The position numbers and the translations under genes are program-made. From assembly GCF_003260095.1 (NCBI RefSeq), contig NZ_PTPX01000002.1, positions 116,330 through 180,329 on the forward strand: 64,000 bases of DNA, given 5' to 3'. The DNA is from Glaesserella australis. GTDB taxonomy: Bacteria > Pseudomonadota > Gammaproteobacteria > Enterobacterales > Pasteurellaceae. Under the pieces are notes generated by a model. The model had not been told where the DNA came from. It ran no database searches and worked only from the letters and a program-made list of their open reading frames with translations. Positions 55,923-64,000 of this stretch are shown here, in pieces. Position 1 is the stretch's first letter. Every line of letters begins with the position of its first letter.

Positions 55923-56867
55923 ATGTCTAAACAAGATCTAATGAAAAAACTTTGCACCAAAGAGGGCATTATTGCCGCTCTTGCGATTGACCAACGTGGT
56001 GCGTTACGAAGAATGATGGGCGATGATATTACCGCACAGCAAGTGAGCGAATTTAAAACCTTGATTTCTCAAGAACTTACGCCTTATGCGTCATCTATTT
56101 TGCTCGACCCTGAATTTGGCTGGGCAGCGTCCGCAAAACGTGATGAAAACTGCGGTTTAATTATGGCGTATGAAAAAACAGGCTACGACAAAACCGCTGT
56201 TGGACGTTTCCCTGATTTGATTGACGATGTGTCCGTTTATCGCCTGAAAGAAAAAGGGGCGGAAGCGGTTAAATTGTTGATCTATTTTGATATTGACGAA
56301 CCGCACGCAATCAACGACCGCAAAGCTGCTTTTGTGGAACGTGTTGCGTCAGAATGTAACGCAGAGCAGATCCCACTGTTCTTAGAAATTCTCACTTATG
56401 ACGGCTCAAACGAAGAAAAAGTGTACAACGCTAAAGTCAAACCACGCAAAGTGATCGAAGCGATGAAATTCTTTGCGGACAAACGTTTTGGCGTGGACGT
56501 GTTGAAAGTCGAAGTGCCTGTGGTGATGAGCTATGTAGAAGGTTTTGCTGAGGGCGAAGTACTTTACAGCCAAGCAGAAGCGGCAGCATTCTTCAAAGAG
56601 CAGAGCGAAGCCACAGATTTACCGTTTATCTTCCTAAGTGCAGGCGTATCTGCCAAACTGTTCCAACAAACCCTTGAATTTGCTCACCAAGCAGGCAGCC
56701 AATTTAACGGCGTACTTTGCGGACGTGCCACTTGGGCAGGCGGTGCTGATGCCTATAAAGCTGAGGGCGTTGAAGCCGCACGCCAATGGCTCAAAACACA
56801 GGGTAAACAAAATATCAGTGAGTTGTTGGAAGTGTTAGAGCGAACAGCGACACCAATTAAGTTGTAG
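55923..56867 (+). CDS. lacD: Tagatose 1,6-bisphosphate aldolase, class I LacD type
   Basis: Splits tagatose-1,6-bisphosphate into DHAP and glyceraldehyde-3-phosphate, 314 aa. N-terminal AALAIDQRGALRRMM and the Schiff-base lysine candidate Lys195 in DVLKVEVPV mark the LacD family, typical of streptococci and staphylococci. This differs from the class II GatY/KbaY aldolases used in the E. coli aga and gat pathways. It is the last step of the route started by the PTS and AgaS. A strong terminator follows. Confidence 0.93.
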   Translation: MSKQDLMKKLCTKEGIIAALAIDQRGALRRMMGDDITAQQVSEFKTLISQELTPYASSILLDPEFGWAASAKRDENCGLIMAYEKTGYDKTAVGRFPDLIDDVSVYRLKEKGAEAVKLLIYFDIDEPHAINDRKAAFVERVASECNAEQIPLFLEILTYDGSNEEKVYNAKVKPRKVIEAMKFFADKRFGVDVLKVEVPVVMSYVEGFAEGEVLYSQAEAAAFFKEQSEATDLPFIFLSAGVSAKLFQQTLEFAHQAGSQFNGVLCGRATWAGGADAYKAEGVEAARQWLKTQGKQNISELLEVLERTATPIKL

Positions 56868-56887
56868 AAATTGATTTTCTTAAAAGA

Positions 56888-56929
56888 AAAATGCCACGTA
56901 AGAGTTTTTAACGTGGCATTTTATTTTTT
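56888..56929. terminator. Bidirectional terminator between lacD and gltS
   Basis: Perfect 12-bp arms AAAATGCCACGT / ACGTGGCATTTT, 11-base loop, with A-run on the left and T-run on the right; convergent genes stop 20 and 15 bases away. Confidence 0.9.
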
Positions 56930-56943
56930 ATGGAAATTCGAAC

Positions 56944-58164
56944 TTAGTTAGTCAAATAATTCATAAACGCCGTAATTGCCCCTAAGTTTGCGACATCGAC
57001 GAAGAATGCGCCTACAAGCGGTACGATTAAGAACGCTTTATGCGACGGTCCGAATGTTTCGGTCACTGATTGCATATTTGCAACCGCTGTTGCACTTGAA
57101 CCTAAACCAAAACCGCAGTGACCCGCAGCTAAAACAGCGGCATCGTAGTTGCTGCCCATTACTCTAAAGGTGATGAAATAGGCGTAAAGCACCATAACAA
57201 TGGTTTGTACAACAAGGATAAGTAACATTGAACCTGCAAGATCAGCTAATTCCCAAAGTTTGATACTCATTAGGGCAATCGCTAAGAATAGGCTTAATGA
57301 TGCGTTACCGAATACGTCAATTGCACGGTCGAACATATCGAACTTGAAAACGAGAGTTAAAACGTTACGCAATACTACCCCAAAACCTAATGCCCAAACG
57401 AATTGTGGTAAACCAGAGTTAGGGAAAATTTTAACCATGACAGATGAAAATGCTAAACAAGCAGCAAATAATGCCATTGTTTCAATCGCTGTAGCAGCGG
57501 TGATTAAGCGTACATTATCCACATCTTCAAAGGTATCATCGGCATATTTTGTTTCAGCGGTTTCAACTTTAACGTTGTGTTTGGACGGGCTGATTTTCAT
57601 TTTATTGATAAGGCGACGAGCTAATGGTCCACCAACTAAGCCACCTGCTACTAAACCAAAGGTTGCAGACGCCATTGCCATTTCCATTGCGCCGACAAGC
57701 CCGTGTTTTTCAGCAAAAACGGTTGCCCAAGTCGCCCCAGTGCCGTGTCCACCGGTGAGAGTAATTGAACCTGTGATTAAGCCAACAAGCGGGTCGATTC
57801 CCAATAACATTGCCAATCCGACACCAACACCATTTTGGACGAGAATAAAGAGACTCACGACGACAAGGAAAATGACTAAAGGAATACCACCTTGTTTTAA
57901 ACGGGAAAAATCTGCTGATAAGCCGATGGATGAGAAGAATGCCAACATAAAGGCGGTGCGTAGAGAACTTTCAAATTCAAAGGTGATACCTGCGAATTTG
58001 TAGAGACAGAAGATAATAGCGGCGATAAATAAACCACCTACAACTGCTTCAGGGATATTAAAGTCTTGGAAAAATTTGACTTTATTCACAAATACTCGAC
58101 CAATGAGCAACACAAGTGTTGCAGCAATGAGAGTATGATAACCGTTTAGAACGATTGGCTCCAT
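56944..58164 (-). CDS. gltS: Sodium/glutamate symporter
   Basis: ESS-family importer of glutamate with sodium, inner membrane, 406 aa, ten or more helices in two inverted halves. The start at 58164 (MEPIVLNGYHTLIAATLVLLIGR) has AGGAG 8 bases before it; the in-frame extension to 58275 lacks coding character. Signature segments GGHGTGATWATVF and the second-half AAGHCGFGLGSSATAVANM are present. Divergent from the siderophore receptor gene. Confidence 0.95.
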   Translation of the reverse strand: MEPIVLNGYHTLIAATLVLLIGRVFVNKVKFFQDFNIPEAVVGGLFIAAIIFCLYKFAGITFEFESSLRTAFMLAFFSSIGLSADFSRLKQGGIPLVIFLVVVSLFILVQNGVGVGLAMLLGIDPLVGLITGSITLTGGHGTGATWATVFAEKHGLVGAMEMAMASATFGLVAGGLVGGPLARRLINKMKISPSKHNVKVETAETKYADDTFEDVDNVRLITAATAIETMALFAACLAFSSVMVKIFPNSGLPQFVWALGFGVVLRNVLTLVFKFDMFDRAIDVFGNASLSLFLAIALMSIKLWELADLAGSMLLILVVQTIVMVLYAYFITFRVMGSNYDAAVLAAGHCGFGLGSSATAVANMQSVTETFGPSHKAFLIVPLVGAFFVDVANLGAITAFMNYLTN

Positions 58165-58518
58165 ATCATTACTCCTATAAATGATTTCAGTGAGATTTCG
58201 CATGCTATTACAAATTTTTAACATTGTCAAAAGTAGAATTGAATGTTTTGTCGTATTTAATGGTATGAAAATCAAACGATTTTAGGTTGTTTTGATCTAA
58301 ATCTATTTTCTTTGTTTTAAATCAGCTTTACTTTTCGAAAGTAGTGTATAGAGATATCAATACAGTTAAAAAATAAGTGAATAATGCTTAGTCTTTATAA
58401 GTGGATTAGTGTAAATTTTGATGTTTATTTGAGCATTAAAGTTCAATTATTGTAAATTATTCTAACTAAAACGATTTAGTGAGCGATTTTTATTTTAAAA
58501 AGAAGTATTATTTTATTG

Positions 58519-58535
58519 TTGAGAATTATTTTCAA
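58519..58535 (+). promoter_or_regulatory. Fur box upstream of the TonB-dependent receptor
   Basis: TTGAGAAT-T-ATTTTCAA is a 17-base palindrome with one mismatch and fits the iron-repressor pattern (GATAATGATAATCATTATC-like). It lies 33 bases before the receptor start. The remaining 370 bases back to gltS are very A/T-rich with no ORF or clear repeat. Confidence 0.7.
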
Positions 58536-58567
58536 TTTTGTATTTGGGTATATTTGAGAGCAAATTT

Positions 58568-60721
58568 ATGAAATTCAAGCACAGCCTTCTCTATTCTGCA
58601 TTGTTTCTTTCTCCATTTGTGATGGCAGAAGGAAAAACATCTTTATCAGAAGTTACTGTTTCAACAGCAGTAGAAACGGAAAACAATGATGGAAGTTACC
58701 AATCTCGGATGAGTAACATCGCCAATAAAGGCGCCACTCCACTCATTGATTCTCCACAAACAGTGAATGTCGTAAATAGCCAACTTATTCGAGATCGCCA
58801 GCCACAAAGTTTAGATGAAGCACTAGCGACGGTAAGTGGAACGACACAGACCAATACCCTTGGCGGTTTAATGGATGCTGTTCTTAAACGTGGCTTTGGA
58901 GCAAATCGTGATAATTCAATTTTACGCAACGGCGTTGTCGCTGGCCCTTCACACAACTTTTCAGCCACGACTGAACGTGTTGAAGTGTTAAAAGGCCCTG
59001 CATCTGTGCTTTACGGTATTCAAGATCCCGGTGGTGTGATTAATGTGGTAACCAAAAAACCACAACAAGAAGCAAAATATGTATTAGGTGGTTCTGTTGG
59101 CAATAACAACGCATGGGGCTTAAATTTTGATGCTACAGGTGCATTAGGACATGGTTTTGCATATCGCTTTATTTACGATCAAAACGATAAAGACTATTGG
59201 CGTAACTTTGGCGAAGTAAAACGTACTATGTACGCCCCATCTCTATCTTGGCAAAACGATAAAACAGAAGTTGTGCTCAGCTATGAACATCAAGAATATA
59301 CGGATCCCTTTGATCGTGGAACCTATATCATTGCCAATGGTACAGGCAAAGGCACCATTGTAAATATTCCAAAAGAGCGACGTTTAGATGAGCCATTTAA
59401 TGAAGCAACAGGGAAAATTGATGTTGTTTCACTTCAAGCTAGCCATAAATTAAATGACAGTTGGAAATTGAATGCGACCTATGGTTATACTAAAGATACA
59501 TATAACTATTGGCAAGCTCGTGTAACGACAATTAATTTGAACAAAGATAGTGTCACACGCCGTTTAGAAGGAATCCAAGGCTCAGAACAGCGTAATCATA
59601 GTGGTAGCATTAATGCAGTAGGCGAATTTGCTACAGGCGATATTGCTCATCGTATGGTGATTGGCGTAGATCTTGCTCGCACAACGTTAGATATTGCACG
59701 CTATCAAGGTAGTAACAGTTCTATTTCATTAAGCAACCCTGTTTATAACACGGCATCTGTAGCGAATATGCCATTAGCAACGAATAACGGTCATCAATTT
59801 GCTACCTTAAAAACGGCAGGTATCTATCTCCAAGATTCTGCTTATTTAACGGACAAATTAATTTTATCAGGCGGTATTCGTTATGAATATTACGATCAAG
59901 AAGCGGGGCGTGGTGGTAGAACAGTTGCGGAACGTTTATATACTGATGGACACGATGGTAAATTTTTATATCAAGGCAGAATTGTCTATAAATTTACACC
60001 AGACTGGGCTGTCTATGGTAACTACGCACAATCATTCCGTCCGCATTTAAGCCGTGCAGCCATTACGGATTCAAGCTTAAAACCAGAACAGGGTGAATCG
60101 TTTGAAATTGGCACAAAATATGAAAATGCCTTTTTCAGTACCAATTTAGCCTTATTCAACATTAATAAGAAAAATGTTGCAGACACCTATACGGGAACAG
60201 ATGGCTATAGTTATCAATACCTTGTTGGTAAAGTCAATTCACGTGGACTCGAATGGGACTTACACGGTCGTTTAACGGAAAAATTAGGCGTCACTGCAAC
60301 CTATGCTTACACTGACACAAAAACCAAAGAAAATAGCAAATACAGCTATTTCAATGGTAAGGAATTTGAAGGTGTACCACAGCATCAAGCGAGTTTATTC
60401 TTAACCTATGATTTAGGGCAATTTGCCTTTGGCAATATCCGTGTCGGTGCAGGGGTGAGATATTTAGGTTCTTGGACGGTTTATAACACCTACGATGAAG
60501 CGAATATCGAAGCGTATAAACTTCCGCACGCCGTGGTTACAGATGCGTTTATTGCTTATGAAACACAATTAAGCGGTAAAAAAGTTAGCTTACAGCTTAA
60601 CGGTAAAAATCTCGGTGATAAAACGTATTATGTATCAACACAAGGGACAAGTAACAGCGTGATTCCAATTGCCTATGGTAATGGACGTGAGTTCCTGTTA
60701 AACGCAAAAGTGGAATTTTAA
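58568..60721 (+). CDS. TonB-dependent siderophore receptor
   Basis: Outer-membrane importer of ferric siderophores, 717 aa. The ATG at 58568 (MKFKHSLLYSALFLSPFVMAEG) starts a clear signal peptide (about 1-20); the upstream in-frame start lacks one. TonB box-like EVTVST follows, then a plug (about 45-155, with DSPQTVNVV and the VEVLKGPASVLYG block) and a 22-strand barrel ending in NAKVEF. The plug sequence is that of the FhuA/FpvA-type siderophore group, not haem or transferrin receptors. The siderophore itself is unknown. The Fur box upstream indicates iron repression. The next gene is an ABC exporter/importer-like protein. Confidence 0.92.
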   Translation: MKFKHSLLYSALFLSPFVMAEGKTSLSEVTVSTAVETENNDGSYQSRMSNIANKGATPLIDSPQTVNVVNSQLIRDRQPQSLDEALATVSGTTQTNTLGGLMDAVLKRGFGANRDNSILRNGVVAGPSHNFSATTERVEVLKGPASVLYGIQDPGGVINVVTKKPQQEAKYVLGGSVGNNNAWGLNFDATGALGHGFAYRFIYDQNDKDYWRNFGEVKRTMYAPSLSWQNDKTEVVLSYEHQEYTDPFDRGTYIIANGTGKGTIVNIPKERRLDEPFNEATGKIDVVSLQASHKLNDSWKLNATYGYTKDTYNYWQARVTTINLNKDSVTRRLEGIQGSEQRNHSGSINAVGEFATGDIAHRMVIGVDLARTTLDIARYQGSNSSISLSNPVYNTASVANMPLATNNGHQFATLKTAGIYLQDSAYLTDKLILSGGIRYEYYDQEAGRGGRTVAERLYTDGHDGKFLYQGRIVYKFTPDWAVYGNYAQSFRPHLSRAAITDSSLKPEQGESFEIGTKYENAFFSTNLALFNINKKNVADTYTGTDGYSYQYLVGKVNSRGLEWDLHGRLTEKLGVTATYAYTDTKTKENSKYSYFNGKEFEGVPQHQASLFLTYDLGQFAFGNIRVGAGVRYLGSWTVYNTYDEANIEAYKLPHAVVTDAFIAYETQLSGKKVSLQLNGKNLGDKTYYVSTQGTSNSVIPIAYGNGREFLLNAKVEF

Positions 60722-60781
60722 TTTAAAGCGGTTGGATTTAGCAGAAATTTTGCAAATTTTTCGTTGGATCTGACCACTTAA

Positions 60782-60881
60782 CCTAGGGTATAACCCTAGG
60801 TTAAGCATAGAAATTTCCCTTTGGGAAATCAGTCAACACCGAAGGTGTTGTTTTATGCTTAACCGTGGGTTATACCCATGG
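60782..60881. repeat. Multi-hairpin interspersed element, copy B
   Basis: Reverse-oriented relative of 28792-28890: CCTAGGGT..ACCCTAGG (60782-60800), TTAAGCATAG (60801-60810), hairpin ATTTCCC-TTT-GGGAAAT, hairpin CAACACC-GAA-GGTGTTG, TATGCTTAA, CCGTGGG..CCCATGG (60863-60881). Inner hairpins differ from copy A on both sides of each stem, so pairing is kept. It fills the space between the siderophore receptor and the ABC gene, ending 21 bases before the latter. Confidence 0.88.
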
Positions 60882-60901
60882 CATTTTAAGTGTTATCTCT
60901 T

Positions 60902-62692
60902 ATGAACAACTGGCAAACGGAAGTCAATAACAGTCTCTACTGGTTAGCTATCGCCCTGACGTGCGTCTCACTCGGGCTATATCTCACCGGCAAATTAATC
61001 GGTCGCACCACCTTTGGACAACGATTTTGGCATATCACCAAACCTTGTTGGGATAAATCCAACAAAGTCAAAACCGTCGCATTGGTGCTACTGCTTCTGC
61101 TGATGGCACTCATGGAAGTGCGGATCAGCGTACTCAACACCTTTTTCTACAATGGCTTGTACAGCTCGCTACAAAAGCAACAAGCGGACGCTTTCTGGTT
61201 TTTTGCGATCATCAATTTGATGTTGGTGATTGTCAAAATAATCCACTCCATTATCAACTATTTTATTCAGCAGGTCTTTGAAATTCGTTGGCTTGAAAAG
61301 CTCAACCACGAAATGTTAGATCGCTGGCTGGCAAATAAAAATTACTATCTCGTCAAATACGAAAAAACCTTGCCCGACAACATCGATCAACGTATCGAAC
61401 AAGATGCGACCGAATTTATCGGCGGAACCCTTGATGTCGTGCGTGGCGTGATCAATGCGGTGGTTTCGACCATTGAATTTACCATTATCCTGTGGGGCTT
61501 ATCGGGGATCTTGGCGATCTTCGGACTGGAAATCCCAAAAGGCGTGGTGTTCTTTATCTATATTTTTATCATTGTCGCAACGTTGTTGTCGGTGATTATC
61601 GGTCGTCCACTGATTGCGTTGAATTTCAACAAAGAGAAGCTACAAGGGGATTACCGTTATTCACTTATTCGTGTGCGAGACAACGCTGAAAGTATTGCGT
61701 TCTATTCAGGGGAAGCGAAAGAGCAGGGCAACCTACGGGCGAAGTTTAATGCGGTGATTGATAATCGCTGGAAAATTGTACAAAAAATGTTGGGCTTGGA
61801 CGGTTTCAACACAGGGGTAACACAAATTGCGATGATTTTACCGCTGATGTTGCAGTCGCAACGTTTCTTTGCAGGGCAAGTGACACTCGGCGATATGCAC
61901 CAAACGGTACAATCATTTAACCGCTTGATGCGAGCCTTGTCGTTTTTCCGTCTGTTTTACGATGAATTTACCCTTTATCAAGCAAGGCTCAACCGTCTTT
62001 ACGGCTTTTTCACCACCCTTGATAACCTTGACAAAATGCCTGTTCATCAACCTTATCCATGTACCACAGGCTTTATGCTTAAAGACTTTGGCATGAAAGA
62101 TGTTAATGGTAAAATTTTGATGCAGAACATCAACATCGAGCTAAAACAGGGCGATGCTTTGCTTATTCAAGGGGCATCTGGCACAGGCAAAACGTCACTA
62201 CTTAAAGCTCTCGCAGGGATCTATCCTTTTGAAACCTTTGGTATTGCCGAACGCCCGTGTAGCGAACAGCCACTGTTCTTACCGCAACGTCCTTATATGC
62301 CACAAGGCACGTTGCGAGAAGCCATTTGTTATCCACATATTGACGCAAGCGATGAACAGATCAAACAGGCAATGGAAAAATGTTGTTTAGACAAATATAT
62401 CCACACCCTTGATCAAGATAACGACTGGCAACTCACGCTTTCACCAGGTGAGTTACAACGTGTCGCATTTGTACGGATTTTATTAAGCAAACCTGAGCTG
62501 ATTTTCTTAGATGAAACCACATCAGCCCTTGATGAACCGACGGAATCTATTCTTTACCAAACTATTCGGGAAGAGTTGCCAAATAGCACAATTATCAGCG
62601 TCGGACACCGCTGTACGCTCTACCCATTTCATAACAAACGCATTAATTTAAATATCGGCTGTTGTGGTGTAGAAGAGTGTTGTATGAAATAA
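60902..62692 (+). CDS. ABC transporter, SbmA/BacA-type membrane domain fused to ATPase
   Basis: Full half-transporter, 596 aa from the ATG at 60902 (a GTG four codons earlier is less likely). N-terminal membrane domain (about 10-330, six helices) of the SbmA_BacA group with FEIRWLEKLNHEMLDRWL and RIEQDATEF; C-terminal ATPase with Walker A GASGTGKTS, signature LSPGELQRV, Walker B LIFLDETTSALDE and H-loop SVGHR. Same architecture as E. coli YddA, H. influenzae HI0036 and mycobacterial Rv1819c, which imports hydrophilic compounds such as cobalamin or peptides. Following a siderophore receptor, it might move a siderophore, but that is inference. The C-terminal tail has an unusual Cys cluster (CCGVEECC). 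Confidence 0.9.
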   Translation: MNNWQTEVNNSLYWLAIALTCVSLGLYLTGKLIGRTTFGQRFWHITKPCWDKSNKVKTVALVLLLLLMALMEVRISVLNTFFYNGLYSSLQKQQADAFWFFAIINLMLVIVKIIHSIINYFIQQVFEIRWLEKLNHEMLDRWLANKNYYLVKYEKTLPDNIDQRIEQDATEFIGGTLDVVRGVINAVVSTIEFTIILWGLSGILAIFGLEIPKGVVFFIYIFIIVATLLSVIIGRPLIALNFNKEKLQGDYRYSLIRVRDNAESIAFYSGEAKEQGNLRAKFNAVIDNRWKIVQKMLGLDGFNTGVTQIAMILPLMLQSQRFFAGQVTLGDMHQTVQSFNRLMRALSFFRLFYDEFTLYQARLNRLYGFFTTLDNLDKMPVHQPYPCTTGFMLKDFGMKDVNGKILMQNINIELKQGDALLIQGASGTGKTSLLKALAGIYPFETFGIAERPCSEQPLFLPQRPYMPQGTLREAICYPHIDASDEQIKQAMEKCCLDKYIHTLDQDNDWQLTLSPGELQRVAFVRILLSKPELIFLDETTSALDEPTESILYQTIREELPNSTIISVGHRCTLYPFHNKRINLNIGCCGVEECCMK

Positions 62693-62718
62693 TAGTTTGC
62701 TTTATTTGTTTGTCATAG

Positions 62719-62774
62719 CAAGCGGTCTGTTGGTTATCAAAATTTGCAAATTTTTGAAGCTAACTGACCGCTTG
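62719..62774. terminator. Inverted uptake-signal pair after the ABC gene
   Basis: CAAGCGGTC (62719-62727) and GACCGCTTG (62766-62774) are exact complements, followed by TTGTTTTATC. The spacer holds AAATTTGCAAATTTT. Probable terminator made of two uptake signals, like those at 17129 and 31572. Confidence 0.6.
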
Positions 62775-62890
62775 TTGTTTTATCTAATAAAATAATAGCA
62801 ATGTATTTTTAGAAGTTTGTACCAAGCGGCCACATTAAGTAAATTTCTTACAAATCCTAAAATAACAGGCGATTTTTTGGAAAATCTCTG

Positions 62891-62896
62891 TATAAT
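62891..62896 (+). promoter_or_regulatory. -10 box of the pnp promoter
   Basis: TATAAT preceded by CTCTG, about 32 bases ahead of the leader hairpin and 145 before pnp. No good -35 hexamer is seen at 16-18 bases, so it may depend on the TG before it. Confidence 0.55.
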
Positions 62897-62927
62897 AGAC
62901 AAGTTTTATTTCTTCGCATTTAATAAG

Positions 62928-62982
62928 GCGGCTATCAAAAGTTATCTCTTTTTGAGGGAGTGAGATAATTTTTGCTAGTCGC
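62928..62982 (+). promoter_or_regulatory. Long leader hairpin of pnp
   Basis: Outer arms GCGGCTA / TAGTCGC (one G-T pair) and inner arms GTTATCTC / GAGATAAT with A/T-rich internal pairs form a nearly continuous stem. In E. coli the pnp leader stem is cut by RNase III and then degraded by PNPase, giving autoregulation. Position and shape fit that model here. Confidence 0.65.
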
Positions 62983-63040
62983 AATTTTTAGGAAATAAAA
63001 CACAAATACATTTATTCCAGAAATTCAAAGGAACATTCCA

Positions 63041-64000
63041 ATGACACCAATTGTTAAACAATTTAAATACGGTCAACATACCGTGACATTAGAAACGGGT
63101 GCTATCGCGCGCCAAGCAACAGCAGCTGTTATGGCAAGCATGGATGACACCACAGTATTCGTAACTGTCGTGGCAAAAAAAGATGTCAAAGAAGGTCAAG
63201 ACTTCTTCCCATTAACCGTGGATTACCAAGAGCGTACTTACGCAGCAGGTCGTATTCCCGGTGGTTTCTTCAAACGTGAAGGTCGTCCGTCTGAAGGCGA
63301 AACCTTAATTGCTCGTTTAATCGACCGTCCCGTTCGTCCACTTTTCCCTGAAGGTTTCTTCAACGAAATTCAAGTGATTGCAACAGTGGTTTCTGTCAAT
63401 CCACAAATCAGCCCTGATTTAGTGGCGATGATCGGTGCTTCCGCTGCATTATCATTATCAGGTGTGCCTTTCAACGGTCCAATCGGTGCGGCCCGCGTTG
63501 GTTTTATCGACAATCAATTCGTGCTTAACCCAACGATGTCTGAGCAACGTTTAAGCCGTTTAGATTTAGTGGTGGCAGGTACAGACAAAGCGGTATTGAT
63601 GGTTGAGTCTGAAGCAGATATCTTAACAGAAGAACAGATGTTAGCCGCAGTCGTATTCGGTCACGAACAGCAACAAGTGGTGATTGAAAACATCAAAGAA
63701 TTTGTAAAAGAAGCTGGTAAACCACGTTGGGATTGGGTTGCTCCAGAACCAAATACTGATTTAATCAACAAAGTGAAAGCGTTAGCCGAAGTACGTTTAG
63801 GCGATGCCTATCGTATCACGGAAAAACAAGCTCGTTATGAGCAAATCGATGTGATTAAAGCAGAGGTGATTGCCCAATTAACCGCAGAAGATGAAACTGT
63901 TTCTGAAGGTAAAATCATCGATATTATCACGGCATTAGAAAGCCAAATCGTACGTAGCCGTATCATTGCAGGTGAACCACGTATTGATGGACGTACTGTT
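63041..64000 (+). CDS. pnp: Polynucleotide phosphorylase, 5' part
   Basis: The first 320 codons of a 3'-to-5' exoribonuclease of the degradosome; the gene continues past the window (the family is about 700 aa). AAAGGAAC lies before the ATG. The first RNase PH domain carries the PNPase landmarks [33 protein letters not shown] and [18 protein letters not shown]; the following helical linker is reached at the end. rpsO, the usual upstream partner in E. coli, is absent; an ABC transporter gene precedes it. Confidence 0.97.
   Translation, partial: MTPIVKQFKYGQHTVTLETGAIARQATAAVMASMDDTTVFVTVVAKKDVKEGQDFFPLTVDYQERTYAAGRIPGGFFKREGRPSEGETLIARLIDRPVRPLFPEGFFNEIQVIATVVSVNPQISPDLVAMIGASAALSLSGVPFNGPIGAARVGFIDNQFVLNPTMSEQRLSRLDLVVAGTDKAVLMVESEADILTEEQMLAAVVFGHEQQQVVIENIKEFVKEAGKPRWDWVAPEPNTDLINKVKALAEVRLGDAYRITEKQARYEQIDVIKAEVIAQLTAEDETVSEGKIIDIITALESQIVRSRIIAGEPRIDGRTV

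Noticed and set aside
57200-58003. 267-codon open frame opposite gltS
   Set aside because: Antisense to a clear membrane transporter; its Ser/Thr/Pro-rich product is a shadow of hydrophobic codons.

Overview
The window is a chromosomal segment of a Pasteurellaceae bacterium, roughly 40% G+C by eye. The best clue to its identity is the DNA-uptake signal ACAAGCGGT, present more than twenty times on both strands. This is the Actinobacillus pleuropneumoniae-type signal (Actinobacillus / Mannheimia / Bibersteinia / Glaesserella side of the family), not the Haemophilus influenzae AAGTGCGGT type. Gene content and neighbourhoods fit: tyrR-sap operon, lolB-ispE-prs, ftsB-ispD-ispF, darP next to pmbA, and a ComEC/Rec2 competence channel. 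I cannot name the species.

Layout. 1-1.2 kb: 3' end of a trimeric autotransporter adhesin. 1.4-5.6 kb: queF, a phosphoethanolamine transferase, pyrH, pbpG. 5.6-13.1 kb: tyrR overlapping sapA, then sapB, an intruding AAA-type ATPase gene, sapC and sapD, with no sapF. 13.1-20.4 kb: LysR regulator, topA, nth, a TSUP transporter, proB, folA. 20.5-25.1 kb: lactate module lldP-lutA-lutB-lutC with a textbook CRP site. 25.1-33.7 kb, minus strand: pyrD, prs-ispE-lolB, glnD, ushA, dgkA. 34-38.7 kb: sstT, comEC, queA. 38.8-46.9 kb: AI-2E family permease, methyltransferase, arfA, ispF-ispD-ftsB, pckA, sirB2-darP, pmbA. 46.9-56.9 kb: candidate small RNA, then an amino-sugar/galactoside gene set (agaR, agaS, mannose-family PTS IIB-IIC-IID, glucose-1-phosphatase, HAD phosphatase, GH35 beta-galactosidase, PTS IIA, lacD). 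56.9-64 kb: gltS, a Fur-box-preceded TonB siderophore receptor, an SbmA/BacA-type ABC protein, and the 5' part of pnp with a long leader hairpin.

How parts work together. The lactate block couples uptake (LldP) to oxidation (LutABC). The aga block looks like a complete sugar-import route feeding tagatose-1,6-bisphosphate aldolase, mixing an AgaR/AgaS plan with LacD and GH35 genes best known from Firmicutes; its GalNAc-6-P deacetylase and tagatose-6-P kinase are not in the window. tyrR and sap genes appear co-transcribed behind a near-perfect TyrR box, which would tie the Sap peptide/haem importer to aromatic amino-acid status.

Unusual structure. Intergenic spaces carry several families of short palindromic elements. 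One (28792-28890 and 60782-60881) occurs as two inverted copies whose internal hairpins differ by compensatory changes, which indicates selection on a folded structure. Another (13149-13281 and 55311-55456) is a REPIN-like pair of inverted G/C-rich hairpins. No transposase, CRISPR array, prophage, rRNA or tRNA gene was seen.
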